A stretch of 64,000 bases of DNA from Chrysopilus asiliformis (Eukaryota; Arthropoda; Insecta; Diptera; Rhagionidae). Of the stretch, positions 1-27,878 are shown in pieces. The DNA is taken from NCBI GenBank assembly GCA_964034945.1, contig OZ035963.1, positions 60,919,182 to 60,983,181 of the forward strand, given 5' to 3'. The translations under genes were made by a program, and so were the position numbers. Within the stretch, counting starts at the first letter, position 1. Each line of letters starts with the position of its first letter. The notes beneath the pieces were generated by a model. It saw only the letters and a list, made by a program, of their open reading frames with translations, did not search any database and was not told the origin of the DNA.

Positions 1-1114
1 AACTGGCTGTTAAATAGGAGTAAAATTTGGGCAGAAATTTACCTCTGATCTCGAAAAACTATTGTAATTTAATTTCGTTTGTTCTAAATAGGTTTAAAAT
101 GCTTTTAAAGCGATTGTAGAAGACAATATGAAGAAGGAGGCACAAAACTTTTTCGAAGTTACAATATTAGAGCTCTTAAGATAAATAAGAAGGAAAATTG
201 ACCGTATTTGAAGTATTTTTTGGTGAATTTTTTAAGCTCTTCGTTATAAAAGCTCACTTAGTTGAGAAATTTGTTAAAATAAGGGTCTTCATGAAACGAA
301 ATAAAAATACCCTTTGAGCGAAGTGGTTCAAAAGCGCACCCTTCAAATAATTTATTTTTAAAAAAATACAAAAGGTAAACGGGCAGTAGGCAATTTATTC
401 AAATATATGCACGACTAAAGGAAAATTCACAGCAAAAATACGCCGCAGGCTAAAAATATTAAATTCGTGGCAACTCCTAGCCAAACTAGTGTATGTTTTG
501 CATATTTAGAGATTGTTTCTTAGGGTTTAGTAAGTTATAATACTAAATTGAAAATTCCGGGACGCCGCCGGGATAAAATGTCTAGATCTGGAACTGATCC
601 ATCCAATTTGGGACCATTTCGGGACGATCACCCTAATCTGAAGAGTCCGTCACATTCACCAACGCAGTCCGCCCTCGGGCTTAGAATAATCAAAAACGCA
701 GAGAAACTCTTAATAAGTTCCAAGATGCTGTTAATAAAATATATGTTTCACTAATTTTCTTCTTTTCGAACCTACTCTTCCCTCTCGCCACGTTTTTTTT
801 CGCGATTTTTTACATAGGATTTAATACTGCCGTCATTCTGGGATTTAGTACCGACTTCGTCCAGATAAGTGTGTAACATAATTTATCGACAATCCACATG
901 GATAATAGGCCGGAGACCCATATGTTTATACATCCAAAAAAACTGCAAAAAGTCTTCTATCTCACAAACAACTAAAATTTGGAACAACTCACCAGCCATT
1001 TGCTCTCTTTCCTCTTTTTAACCCGAAAAAACAATGAGACAACATACTGACAATTCTTTATTTTTTCTATTTCCCAATCTGGATCTGTGCTTCTATATTA
1101 AACGGTTTTTTTAG
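1..1114. other. Non-coding stretch before the first visible exon
   Basis: AT-rich sequence with no coding exon I can support. Since the first visible exon at 1736 is internal, this is probably part of an intron of the SH2 adaptor gene. One copy of the dispersed GCGCCGCAGG-type motif lies near 438-452. A short open frame at 548-754 shows no recognisable protein features. Confidence 0.5.
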
Positions 1115-1504
1115 AAAAGGTGCCGCTACACATGAGAGTAAATACGCGAGTAACTCTCAAAAACTCTCGAGAGTTACTCGCAGGAGAGTTACTCCATTTG
1201 AGATTTAATTTCGGCGATTTTTCTCTTTTCAAGACCAATATCTTGATTTTTTTGACATCTTGCTTTGCCGAGTTCTCGAGAGCTACTAGCGAAATTGAAA
1301 CGTCGTTCGTATCTGGCGAGCAACTCCCCGAGAGTTCAGTGGGTGCGGGTCGACTAGAGAGTAGAATCACTTTTGACAGCGTGCAGAAACTAGCTCTCGA
1401 GTTTTTGCGAGTTTCTGCGAGCAACTCTCAGAGACGTGTCCATTTGCGAGTAGCTGCTATCGAGAGGCTCTCGCCGGCATTTACTCTCTTGTGGAGCGCC
1501 ACCT
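1115..1504. mobile_element. MITE with long imperfect terminal inverted repeats
   Basis: The left end (AAAGGTGCCGCTACACATGA) is matched in inverted form by the right end, whose complement begins AAAGGTGGCGCTCCACAAGA; both continue into GAGAGTAAAT. Inside, GAGAGTTACTC and its complement recur many times, giving open frames on both strands that I treat as spurious. TTAG occurs at 1111-1114 and 1505-1508 and may be the target duplication, although the A-run at the left edge makes the boundary uncertain. Superfamily unknown. Confidence 0.65.
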
Positions 1505-1735
1505 TTAGTTCCGGTAGTTTCCATAAAAAAGCTAAAAAAGTTTAGGGACTGTGCATAAAAAAATGTCACGCATTTCGCGGTACCAAAAGTTTGACGACGC
1601 CATGAAATCCCACTTTTTTTTTTTTTTTGAAAAATAATCTGGAAAAAAATCTTGAAAGACGTGACGTACTTTTCAGACAACTATTACCAATATTTCTAGG
1701 CAAACTATTTTTAATTACTACTTTTTATTTTTCAG

Positions 1736-18107
<16,372 letters not shown>

Positions 18108-18110
18108 AAC

Positions 18111-18133
18111 AATAAAAAGGACGAAGAAATAAA
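18111..18133 (+). terminator. Polyadenylation signals of the SH2 adaptor gene
   Basis: AATAAA occurs at 18111 and again at 18128, just after the TAA stop. The first is very close to the stop, so the second or later signals may be the ones used. Confidence 0.45.
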
Positions 18134-19224
18134 TTACTAACAAAAAAGTGTGCCAGAATCGAGCAGAAAAGCCGCGAAATTCCATATTTTTACATTTTGA
18201 AAAAAGAGAAAAAAAAAAACTTTTACACATGAACATTTACATGAAAATTGAAGACAAAAAATTATCGAGTTATGAGAGGTGACCTCTCTGTTTAATAATA
18301 ATGCATTTTGACAATACTTCCATTACTTAATTAAAACAATTAAAGTTTATATATTTAAAGAAATAAAAATTAATGTAAAAAATTTGAAAAATGATAACAA
18401 AAAATATATGAAAAAAACTTTAAATGAAAGGAGAAAAGATAAATAATGCTTTTAAGGCTCTCTATAAGAGATATTTTATTGTAGAAATCTAGAACCAAAT
18501 CGAAAACAATTAATGCTATTTAAAAAAAACTTGAAAAAAAATCATTGAACATTTAAAATGATGTTGAATATAGCATCAACGGTAATTTTAGAAATTTTCA
18601 ACATTGTAAAAAAATTAGAAATTCATAAAAAATTAAAAGAACGATCATAGAAGTAAAATTTGAAATAGAAACCAGAAAATAAAAATTAAAATTAACTGAC
18701 GAAAAAAAAGCAAAACGCTCCATTTATATATATTTTTTATCCGATAAAAAAAAACTGTTGTTTCCTAGAATTGCATAAAAATTTATTTTACTATCTAGCT
18801 CATAGACAACATGAATAACTTAATGAATAATCATAGCCGTAATTAAAAAAAAATATTTTCTAGAAGTAGAAAGAACCGGGATATTCTATGCAATATTACA
18901 ACAATGAAAAATGAAACTCTTTCAATGATAAAAGGATTTCGTAGTCAATTTGTTGGAGGTACAATATCAAATTTTAAGAGGAAATCTTCATGAAAATTCA
19001 AGGCAAGTTTTGTTTTTTTTCAACCATTAACCCAAAAAGGGTTGTATTTATCTAAAAATTGCGCCGTATTTATCTAAAAATTGGGTTAATACTAAACTTT
19101 AATTTATCTAATTGTGTTTTTTGGCCCCAGTCTCGGTATTTTCTTGTTTTCGTATTTAAAATTTCATTGTAGTAAGCCTTGATGAAATAAATAAATAAGT
19201 AGGAATTTAAAAGTAGAAAAAGTA

Positions 19225-19334
19225 GCACAAAGGGTCGTCAAGTGGTCGTCACGACTACACATTCCCAAATTAAAGTCACGGTGACTTTAATTTGGGAACT
19301 GCATAGTCGCGACGACTAATTTATGACCTTTTCT
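19225..19334. mobile_element. Palindromic mini-MITE
   Basis: The left arm has GGGTCGTCAAGTGGTCGTCA and the inner arm TTCCCAAATTAAAGTCAC, followed directly by the inverse GTGACTTTAATTTGGGAA and TAGTCGCGACGACTAA. The whole unit folds on itself over about 48 bp per arm. Related units are at 29538 and, in half, at 10514. Confidence 0.7.
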
Positions 19335-20191
19335 GCGTCTTGGGTTGTTTACGTGACGAAACGGGATCTGGATCATTTTTTAACACAATTCACAAGTTTT
19401 CCGTTTTGGATCCTTTATGCAACTACTTGAAATGCCAACACTATGACATCGGCGTGAAAAACGACGAAAATAAAATTTATTTAGTCATAAATTAGATTAA
19501 AAAAGTGCAACAAATTGTCCAAAAGTAATATTTTGCACCGCAGGCCGAAAATTTAAGCGTTCTAAAAAGAAATCTTAAAATTACAGTTCGAGACTCATTA
19601 GAAGAAAAGAAAATTATTCAATTAATTTTAGACAAAGTCAAGATTTTCGTATACATTCGTCACTAAAAACAAAATAAATTCAGTTTTCAATAGCTTGAAT
19701 TGTAAATTTCAACTTTTTTACAATTGAGTAAATTCAATTTGGAGTTCTTTATCCAAAACTTATAAAATTACTTAAATTTTATTTAAAAATCTCTCTGCAT
19801 TTTACTACGAAATCAACTTGAAAATAATATTTCAAATCAGCTGTGTTTAAAATTTAATAATTTTAACGATTTAACATAGTTTCGTACTCTTAAGCTAGAA
19901 ATATATTTAAGCCAGTTATTATATGAGTATAATCAATGATAGAATCATCAAAGTAAGATTTTTTTTTGTTTTCTTATAAACGAAATGCAATGAAATTATG
20001 TACATTTGAACAGAAAAATTAAACATACCGGAAAGATGAATTACTAACAAATATCAAAGAAAGGAAATAAAAAAAAAAAACGAAACATTGGCAAAGTGTG
20101 AAAAAACCAAGTAATTTGAGGCCCTAAAATATTTTTTAAATCAAATTTGCAGTGCCGATGAGAGTGGAATACTAGAATTTGCAGAGAAATG

Positions 20192-20471
20192 CAGACTAGC
20201 ACTTTGGCTACCATGTGAGTCACCGGTGTACACACACTATTGTCATTACCGTCAGTTTCTCAAGTTCCATGGTTGAGTGCAGTAGTTAAATTGAGCTTAC
20301 TATACATTCCTATAGTTTCGATGTTCACCGGTGCCTCACAGTGTGCAAAAGTGAAATAAGAGTTTGAGTCACCGGTGACTCACAAAGTACAGAAATGATT
20401 TTTGCGTTTTTCCCAGTGTATACTAGCGGAGTAAGCGTTTTTTTTTGGCTGGTAGCCAACGTGCTAGACTG
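20192..20471. mobile_element. MITE-like element with CAG...CTG ends
   Basis: The left end CAGACTAGCACTTTGGCTAC and the complement of the right end CAGTCTAGCACGTTGGCTAC match at 18 of the first 20 positions. Internal GAGTCACCGGTGACTCAC-type palindromes occur three times. The ends suggest hAT, but the 8-bp flanks do not match, so superfamily is uncertain. Confidence 0.6.
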
Positions 20472-21673
20472 AAGTGAAAACCAGCACTAGAGAGAGGAGA
20501 AATTTGACTGTTCGTAGGAGTAACAGAGATGTATGAATCGCTTGTTTATTCCCTCACACAATGGAACTGAAAATACTTGGATTGCTAACACTTTGACATT
20601 GGCATTAAAAACACGACGAAAACAGATTGATTTAGACATAAATTAGCCCAAGAAAGTGCAATAAATTCAATAAATTGTGAATAAAAAAAATATTTAAAAG
20701 ATAAAAACAAGATTTAAGTAAGTAAAATTGCTGCCAAAAGGTGTTGAGGACTTTTGTTCTTACATGAACGATTCGATAGTTTTTATTGTAATGATTTTGA
20801 AAATAGTATAGAATTCTTGACTCTCAAAATGGTGGACACAAAAAAAAATTTGTTTTTACAGAAAACCAGAATTTCACTGTTTTTTTATTGTTCTAAGTGA
20901 GTTTTATTTTCTCTCTAAAAATCTTTATCAGTCTTTTTTTTTTTTGCAGATTCAGTAATTTTCTAGATTTTTATTCAAAAAATCAGTTTAGGTCCACCAC
21001 TTCCAAAAAAAAAAAACCTTCAAAGAGTCGAAAAAAGAACGCAAAAAACAATGCCACCAATGCAAAAGTATAATTAATTAATGAAATTTAATTGAAAAAT
21101 TTATTAATTGTACTTAGAGATATCAAAAAAGAAGTAATTAAGTGATGATTTAGGGAAGCTGGATTCATTGTTCATAAATCTATAGTTTTTTGAGGAATCC
21201 TCTTTCATGACTGTTTCTTTTGTAGTCAGTAGACGTGAAGAATTCTAGAAAAACAAATGGTAAAAAGCATAAAAAAGTTATTTAAAGAAAAATGCAGAAT
21301 ATTAATCTTTAGATTTGTAGGTTTCATGTAAATAAATATATTAATTTAACTATGAAAAGAAACTATATAATTTCGTTCGATTACGTAGAATGTGAGAGCA
21401 AAAATGCTTGATGGAATAAAAAAAATTGAGTTTTTTTTTATTGTTTCAATATGAACGGCTGAATTTATGTTACACGGTTGTATGATGAGAAAAGGTTTAA
21501 AAAAATGCGATGAATAAAAGAGAAATTATAAGTGAAATCAATTCCTATGTAGTCGTACACCAATTGGTATACAGAAATAATAAATTCCTATTAAAAAATC
21601 AATTTTTTTGAATTTTTCCCTGGAATTTCTTTTATGGTTTTTTTTATTTATTTATTTTTTCTTTTCTTTTCAG

Positions 21674-21712
21674 CAAAAGCACAGAAAATAACCAATTCGG
21701 AGTAAAGGAGAG
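21674..21712 (+). other. Possible 39-nt non-coding exon upstream of NSRP1
   Basis: A strong pyrimidine tract ending TTTTCAG precedes it and a GAG|GTAAGC donor follows. In the frame that would join the NSRP1 coding exon at 22212 it contains a TAA, so it could only be untranslated leader or part of another transcript. RNA evidence would decide. Confidence 0.3.
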
Positions 21713-22145
21713 GTAAGCATTGCTTCTATATCCCCACTAAATGGAGCTAAAATTACGAAGTTTTGGTTTTTGCATTGAATTTTATAAAAAGGATGTAAAC
21801 TCGTTAAAAAAATCTTACCAAAAACCTGCTATATTTCAAATTTCAATTTGAATTCGGTTCTAGCGCCCCTGGCGGAAACGAATAAAACAAAAAAACGATT
21901 GTAGCGGCAACGGGCTAAAAGCGAAATATGGAATCTAGTTGGTAATTAGGATGGCTGCAAGAACATTCTGTCATTTGGCGTTTTGTGTTGGAGATTTTCT
22001 ATTATTCTAAATTGGAAAAATGTCGAATTAAAAGTGATTTTGCGTTGATTAAAAGGTGAAACCTACTAAATTTAAGTCAGCTATTTGTAACCTAGACATC
22101 ACCACAGAGTTTAACTGTGTCAATTTAACAAAACGAGAGCAAAAA

Positions 22146-23453
22146 ATGTCAAAGAGGTTAGAATCGATTAAAATCGTTTAATAGTAATTTTCCCTGTAAA
22201 TTCTCTTGCAGATTCGGCCTAATATTGCCGGGGCAGAAGCAAGATGTGCCAGCACCGAAAGCAGACTTCACAAAACCCTCGATATTCGGCAGTGATGATT
22301 CGGACTCTGATCACGAGAAGCCTTCGAAAATCGGTGTCGCGGGCCCCGGAACAAATCAAAAGCGACAGGTAATTGAATGATTAGCACTTTTAGTTCATAA
22401 TTCGACATGTGGAAAATGTTTCAGGCGAGAAAAATCCAACAACAAGCTCTGCAGGAAGATCCCACGATTTTCCAGTACGACGAACTCTACGACGAGATAG
22501 AAACAAAACGGGACGAGGCAAAGAAGGCAAAGTCGACGGAAGTCAAAAAGCCGAAATACATAGGAAGGCTGCTGGAGTGCGCGGGGAGGCGGAAAATAGA
22601 AAACGAACGACGACTGGAGCGGCAGGTGCAAAAAGAACGAGAAGAGGAAGGCGAAGAGTTCAAGGATAAAGAATCCTTCGTCACGAGCTCGTATAGGAAG
22701 AAGCTGGAAGAGCTGAAGGAGGCCGAGGAGCGGGAGAAGCGAGAGGATTACTTGGAGGCCATTGGAGATGTCACAAAGCAACAGGATTTGGGTGGGTTCT
22801 ATCGGCATTTGTATGAACAGAAATTGGGCCCCAAAGATAGCACAGATTCAGTCAGTAAAGAAGCGACAACAACATCGGAAGCGATAACAACATCGGAAGC
22901 GGCAACAACATCGGAAGCGGCAACAACATCGGAAGCTTTAGCTGTTGACTCTTCAGATTCTGTCGCTTCACCGCCACAGTTAGAACGGCAAACTAGCAAA
23001 GCAAAAGCCCCAAAAACCCGGGCCTATCGCAAACGAAGGTCGTCAGCTGACGAAGAACCAGAAGACGAGGTCACAGAAAAAGGCACTACTGCGAAAAAGG
23101 CGCACTTGCAGTCCAATCTTGATGCAGATTCTGATTTCAGTATTGATTCATCTTCGGAGGACGAGCAGGCAGCCAAGACTCAGCCAGTGTCAAACGCAGG
23201 TACAGCTGGTGAGACTGCGGCAGTAGACATTAAACAGGAACCCCAAAGTCCTGGAAAAGTTGAGAATGGCTCGGAGAAGACTGACGTTAAATTAGAAGAT
23301 GTGAAAAAAGAAACCGAAGAGGAATCCAAGGAGAAAGTCGACGCAAAGCCAAAGAAAGAAAAGAAAGACATTTGGAAGAAGCGTACGGTTGGGGAAGTTT
23401 TCGATGCTACTTTGAAGAGATATTACGAACGAAAAGCGGCTAGAAATGGATAG
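22146..23453 (+). CDS. Nsrp1: Nuclear speckle splicing regulatory protein 1 (CCDC55) homologue
   Basis: Three coding exons: 22146-22156, 22212-22368 and 22425-23453, with introns of 55 and 56 bp; 398 residues. The start was chosen because ATG TCA AAG AG joins across a GT-AG intron to read MSKRFGLILPGQ, the N-terminal signature of the family (Tyr/Phe-Gly-Leu-Ile-Leu-Pro). Next come KPSIFGSDDSDSD and the DUF2040 coiled-coil region, about residues 58-185: EDPTIFQYDELYDEI, KPKYIGRLLE, a long Glu/Arg/Lys helix, FVTSSYRKKLEE and DLGGFYRHLYEQKLG. The C-terminal half is acidic and low-complexity, with a possible SUMO site in IKQEP, and ends WKKRTVGEVFDATLKRYYER. Family members act in nuclear speckles and affect alternative splicing (family knowledge). 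It lies downstream of the SH2 adaptor on the same strand but about 4 kb away, so expression is separate. Confidence 0.93.
22863..22934 (+). repeat. 18-bp coding tandem repeat in NSRP1
   Basis: Four in-frame units of 18 bp encode ATTSEA-type hexapeptides (one unit has Ile in place of Ala/Thr). The repeat lies just after the conserved domain and is likely variable in length between individuals. Confidence 0.85.
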
Positions 23454-23530
23454 CCGTAGCTTTAGTTCTGTTATTTTTAAGAGATTTTGAACTTCAGGTA
23501 AATTAAAAATATTTCAAGTTATGTGAAAAC

Positions 23531-23536
23531 AATAAA
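23531..23536 (+). terminator. NSRP1 polyadenylation signal
   Basis: AATAAA lies 78 bases after the TAG stop, with a T-rich stretch downstream. It is the first canonical signal after the gene. Confidence 0.55.
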
Positions 23537-24457
23537 AGGACAATTTTTCAATAGAAATTATATAAAAAATGATTTGAATTTCATATTGTATAAATTTTGA
23601 ACCTTTTTATGTTTGTTTTTTCCCATTTTTTCTTTTGAAATTTCTAAATCCTTGCAATATAACTTATAAAACCTTGAATTTACCTCCTCGATTCTTATAG
23701 ATTTGATATTTGAACTTCGAATCGTCGCTAATCGGATTGTCTTCATGTTATTCTGATAGTAGCATGAAACCACTGTGCTTGTTTTTGGTACAAGTGATTA
23801 TATTGATCTTATTCAACTCTTATATGGCATGTCTTCGCATTTATATCTCCAAAATGATTAAATTGCAGCAGAAATTTCATCGTAAGTATTTTATCTGTCA
23901 GCATTTCGTCGTCTACAAATTGTGAATCTAAAAAACGTCCCCTTAATATCGTTTTCTATCCATTTTCAGCGAAAAGTTCTAGAAAACAATACAAATTACT
24001 CAAAACCGTCATCTAGACCCCAAAATGTTGATGAATTTCACGATCAGAATAGCTTAAATCGTTCAGGAAATATTGAAAATTAAATACAGACGATAAATCA
24101 GTAATTTTGGAGTTTTAAGGTATGTTTCTTCCTTCAATTTGTTAAACAAAAAAAAAAAAAAGGAATTGCGAGATATTTTTGGGGCTTATGTTGAAAGGGC
24201 TTCTTGGTCAAATAAAACAAAATTGGTTGTTTATATTAAATTTCTTTAGTTTCACCTGCTCTCGCAAGACTACTAAAAATAAAATACACAAAGATGAAAG
24301 TAAAACCTTGAAGTCCATTGAATATTCGTACCACCCACATTTTGGGCGTATGTTCTCCTATCTACCATGATGTCTACGGTACAAAAGAAGTCTAAATTAG
24401 TCAAAAAAATTTATAACGTTTTAAAAGTGTGTACCTGAATGTATTTTATTTCAAAAA
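23537..24457. other. Intergenic, no recognised features
   Basis: AT-rich. Open frames at 23710-23925 and 24179-24370 are short and lack domain features. Confidence 0.45.
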
Positions 24458-25245
24458 CATAACAAAAGCTATAATTGCCAATCTGGCAATTATTGAAAAC
24501 CCGTATGGTGATTTAATTGAACGGCGTATCAAAATTTCATTTGAATTCAAATTTTCCAATAAGATTTTTTTAAAACTTGTTCCAATCGGATTTTGATGTA
24601 TGGGAGTTTTATGTAGAATAATATTCTAAATAACTTTTGTTCTTGCACTTTTTTGATAAGATACACCGTTTTTGAGATATTCGCAAAAAACGTTTTCGTT
24701 CGTATGGGGGGTACCCCTCCTAATGATCCATTTTTGCCCATTAACGAACTTAGCCTCGCATTTTACGAAAAACGGATCTGCGCCCGTATGGTGAAACCAA
24801 AGGGTATATTAACTTTAATAATATACCCTTTGGTCCGTCTGTCTGTCTGTCTGTCCGTCCGTCCGTCTGTCTGTGGCGCGGATTGCAGGCGCACGGATTG
24901 AGCTAGAGACTTGAAATTTTACGCAGATTCGTTTTTCGTAAAATGCAAGGCTAAGTTCGTTAATGGGCAAAAATGGACCATTAGGGGGGGTACCCCCCAT
25001 ACGAACGAAAACGATTTTTGCGAATATCTCAAAAACGGTACATCTTATCAAAAAAGTCCAAGAACAAAAGTTATTTAGGATGTGATTCTACATAAAACTC
25101 CTATACATCAAAATCCGATTAGAATAAATTTTAAAAAATCTTATTGGAAAGTTTGACTTCAAAGTGGAATTTTGATACGAATATCACCATACGGGTCTCC
25201 AATGATTGCCAGATTGGCAATTATAGCTTTTGTTATGTTTTTATT
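24458..25245. mobile_element. Two DINE-1-like Helentrons (family B) fused head to head
   Basis: From the left, ACATAACAAAAGCTATAATT and the hairpin AATTGCCAATCTGGCAATT lead inward. The right side is the mirror image and ends ATTATAGCTTTTGTTATGTT. The centre is a palindrome, CCAAAGGGTATATTA facing TAATATACCCTTTGG at about 24799-24836. The right copy keeps the GTCT/GTCC microsatellite and the CGTATGGGGGGTACC segment; the left copy lacks the microsatellite. The unit at 41678 shows the single full structure. Confidence 0.78.
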
Positions 25246-25936
25246 TAAAAAAAATAACAGAAATGAAAACAAAATGGGTCGCAGGGTAATTATTTTAAGA
25301 CGAAAATTTCGTAATCTAAATTCTCGCAAGAAAATGCGCCGCAGTCAAAAATCCTCACGTATTGAGATCTCAAAAATTACTATCGTCTCTAATCGAGTGT
25401 AAACCTATACCATTCGAACACAAATTTTAAATCGATTTCTGGGGATCCGTGATAACCATTGTGGCGAACTCCAGTTCAGAAAAAGGTCCAATCGGAACTT
25501 AGTGTATGGGAAAGTTATGGCAAATCACCATCCAAACACTTTGTTTTTATGATTTTTCGCAGAAAACTTATCTTGTTGTATGGCAGACGAGAAATCGAGT
25601 AAGGCCCGTTTGCTCATAATGCTCCTAAAAAATTAAGTTGCGCTTAGCCTACTTAAACCGTAAAAATTCTGGGACTTGAACAATTTAAGTTAAACATAAG
25701 TAGCTAAGTTTCGTTGGTGCAAACGGCTCTAAGTGATGTAAAATCAATAAATTTGTTTTTCTAATTTTCTGCGAAAAACGTCATCACATAAAATTTTAAG
25801 TTGGTAACTTTTGCAAATGAACAATTACAGATTTTTCTTTTCTCTGGTGAAGTCCTGCAAAACTGGAGGACATCGGCACGTGACCGGGACCTCTGGCGAG
25901 AGACATTGCGGCAGGTCAAGACCGGAAACCGGTTGT

Positions 25937-25979
<43 letters not shown>

Positions 25980-27674
25980 AGGATCTTTACCCTGTAAACA
26001 GCGCAGGTTAAAATTCTTTTAAAATATGCGCCGCAGGCTGAAATAATTCAAAAAAAGTATGCCGCGAGCAAAATCTTTGTGATACCGTAATTCTAATATC
26101 TTCAAAAAAAAAAAAAAAACGTACGCTGTCGGCCAAAACCATTCAAAAAACAGCCGCAAGCAAAATATATGTTTGCAGTTGGTCAAAATTCCCTTAAACA
26201 AAAAAAAATTTGTTCTATTAAGTGTTAAATATAATTTATATCGATCCTAAATTGACCCCCAACTAACCCTTAAGCTAGAATCAATCCTAAAAACACCACA
26301 ATTCACTATTGGGGGCCAATAGCGACTACTTTATCCACCCTAGTTCTGAAAACTTCCTTCCATCTATGAAATTGCCATTTCTGCAACCAAATAGACACAA
26401 TTATTAGAGCCACAAAATATTGATAGCCAATTCCATGAAACACCACTTATAATAACAAAAGCTGTCCTGTAGCAGTAGTGGCAATAATTAATCCCTAAAT
26501 AAATTAAAATATTTATTCGCCATTGATCACTTTCGTGTGGTGATTCGTTGGCTTCGGGATTGATTCTATCTAAAAAGTATCAATCTGGTCAGCCGACCAC
26601 TAAATTAAAAGCGAAAAAATCAATCCCCAAAAAATACATTGAAATTGCAAAAAAAAAATGGACGAACCCGTCATTATTATAAAATCAAGTTAACCGCAAA
26701 AACCAATAGAATTTTTTGATGACTTTTCGCATACGAAAAATCAATAAAACCCAAACGGTTTTTCAATAATTTTCACCGTCCATCTAAAAAAATATGATGT
26801 ATTTTTTTAGACAATAAAAAAGGGTGGTGGTTTTTTTTGTTTGTTTGTGATTAACGCCAAGGATGCATACTAACGGTTCAGCGTTTGTTGAAAAGCGCTT
26901 AAAAAGCTATTCAGCCTCGAAATGTGTCTCCGGGATAAATGGGAAAATTTATGACTTCAAATGTTTTGTGGACGACTTAATTGAAATGTGACCGCGCCAA
27001 TACCCGACGAGAATGCCGGGCAGACTATCCGGTGGACTCACGATCCATAATATTTTTTTTTATGTTTACCCGGTGATTGCGGTAGGTGGAGAATTTGGTG
27101 GAAAATTCCCGGTCGAACTGAATTGAAATTGAAATGACAATAAAAAAATAATTTTTTTCGGACTGTGGTAAATTTATGAAAACTTTAATGGTTTCGCCAT
27201 TTCGCCCAATATTATAGGGTGGCCCTACATTAAGCCCAGAAATTGAATAACGCTTTGTTGGGAATATCGTTGAACACAATTTCAATATCCTGACAAATGC
27301 TTCTCACGTTTCATTAAAAATATTTGTGGTGCTCGGTATTTCCATGAAATGTTGGATTTTCCAAGTCTATGAAAGAATTTTTTTTTAAACTGCTGTAATA
27401 TTAATGGGAATTAATGCAGCTGCATTAGCAAATGAAATCCCTTGATCCGATTGTTGGGTTTTCATTGAATTTCGAAATGGGTATTTATTTTATAAATTAA
27501 GTTATTACATGGTAACAGTATTATTTTCGCCACTTCCACTTGATTATTTTATTCGTAATTAATTTGAATTTTCCGAGACAAAATATTAGAGTTTTTGAAT
27601 TTTTACTGTGTTTTTTTAAAAGATTAATTTTATATTTATATAATTATATATTATTATCAAAGGATTTGTTTAAA
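25246..27674. other. Intergenic, with an AG microsatellite and a cluster of GCGCCGCAGGC motifs
   Basis: An (AG)n run lies at about 25938-25980. The dispersed GCGCCGCAGGC motif follows at about 26001, 26028, 26061, 26125 (decayed) and 26151. A decayed family B phrase (CCAATCGGAACTTAGTGTAT) is near 25487. The rest has no supported gene. Confidence 0.5.
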
Positions 27675-27733
27675 AAATCAAGAAAAAATGTGATATCCGC
27701 TAGGTACAAGGATATCACATTTTTTCTTGATTT
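27675..27733. repeat. Perfect 24-bp hairpin
   Basis: The left arm 27675-27698 (AAATCAAG ... GATATCC) is exactly complementary to the right arm 27710-27733 (GGATATC ... CTTGATTT) with an 11-base loop. No relatives of it are seen in the window. It could be a tiny MITE core or a transcribed hairpin; the sequence alone does not decide. Confidence 0.8.
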
Positions 27734-27878
27734 GTGGTGGTTCCAGATTCGTGGCCAGGAAGCGCGAGGGTAGGGGGTGGGGAGGGGGGCTGGTTTATAG
27801 GACTCTCAGAACTAAATGTTATCATAATGGGGAGAGACAGTGTATGCAATTTTTTAGCGTTTCTTTACTGTGTTGAGC

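Larger units (their letters stand above)
18134..22145. other. Intergenic stretch between the SH2 adaptor gene and NSRP1
   Basis: AT-rich and without a supported coding gene. It holds the small MITEs listed at 19225 and 20192 and a possible 39-nt exon at 21674. A diverged direct repeat is also present (about 19425-19560 and 20575-20680, sharing CATAAATTAG, AAAGTGCAA and ACGACGAAAA). The NSRP1 promoter must lie in its last part, but no core element stands out. Confidence 0.5.

Noticed and set aside
1098..1680. Overlapping 96-141 codon frames on both strands
   Set aside because: They lie in the inverted-repeat MITE at 1115-1504 and its flank, mirror each other and show no domain.
22395..22808. 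137-codon minus-strand frame
   Set aside because: Shadow of the Glu/Lys-rich NSRP1 coding exon.
24653..25051. Frames repeated as FEIFAK.VFVRMGGTPPN in several places
   Set aside because: Conserved because the family B Helentron is repeated, with copies on both strands and no start or stop conservation.
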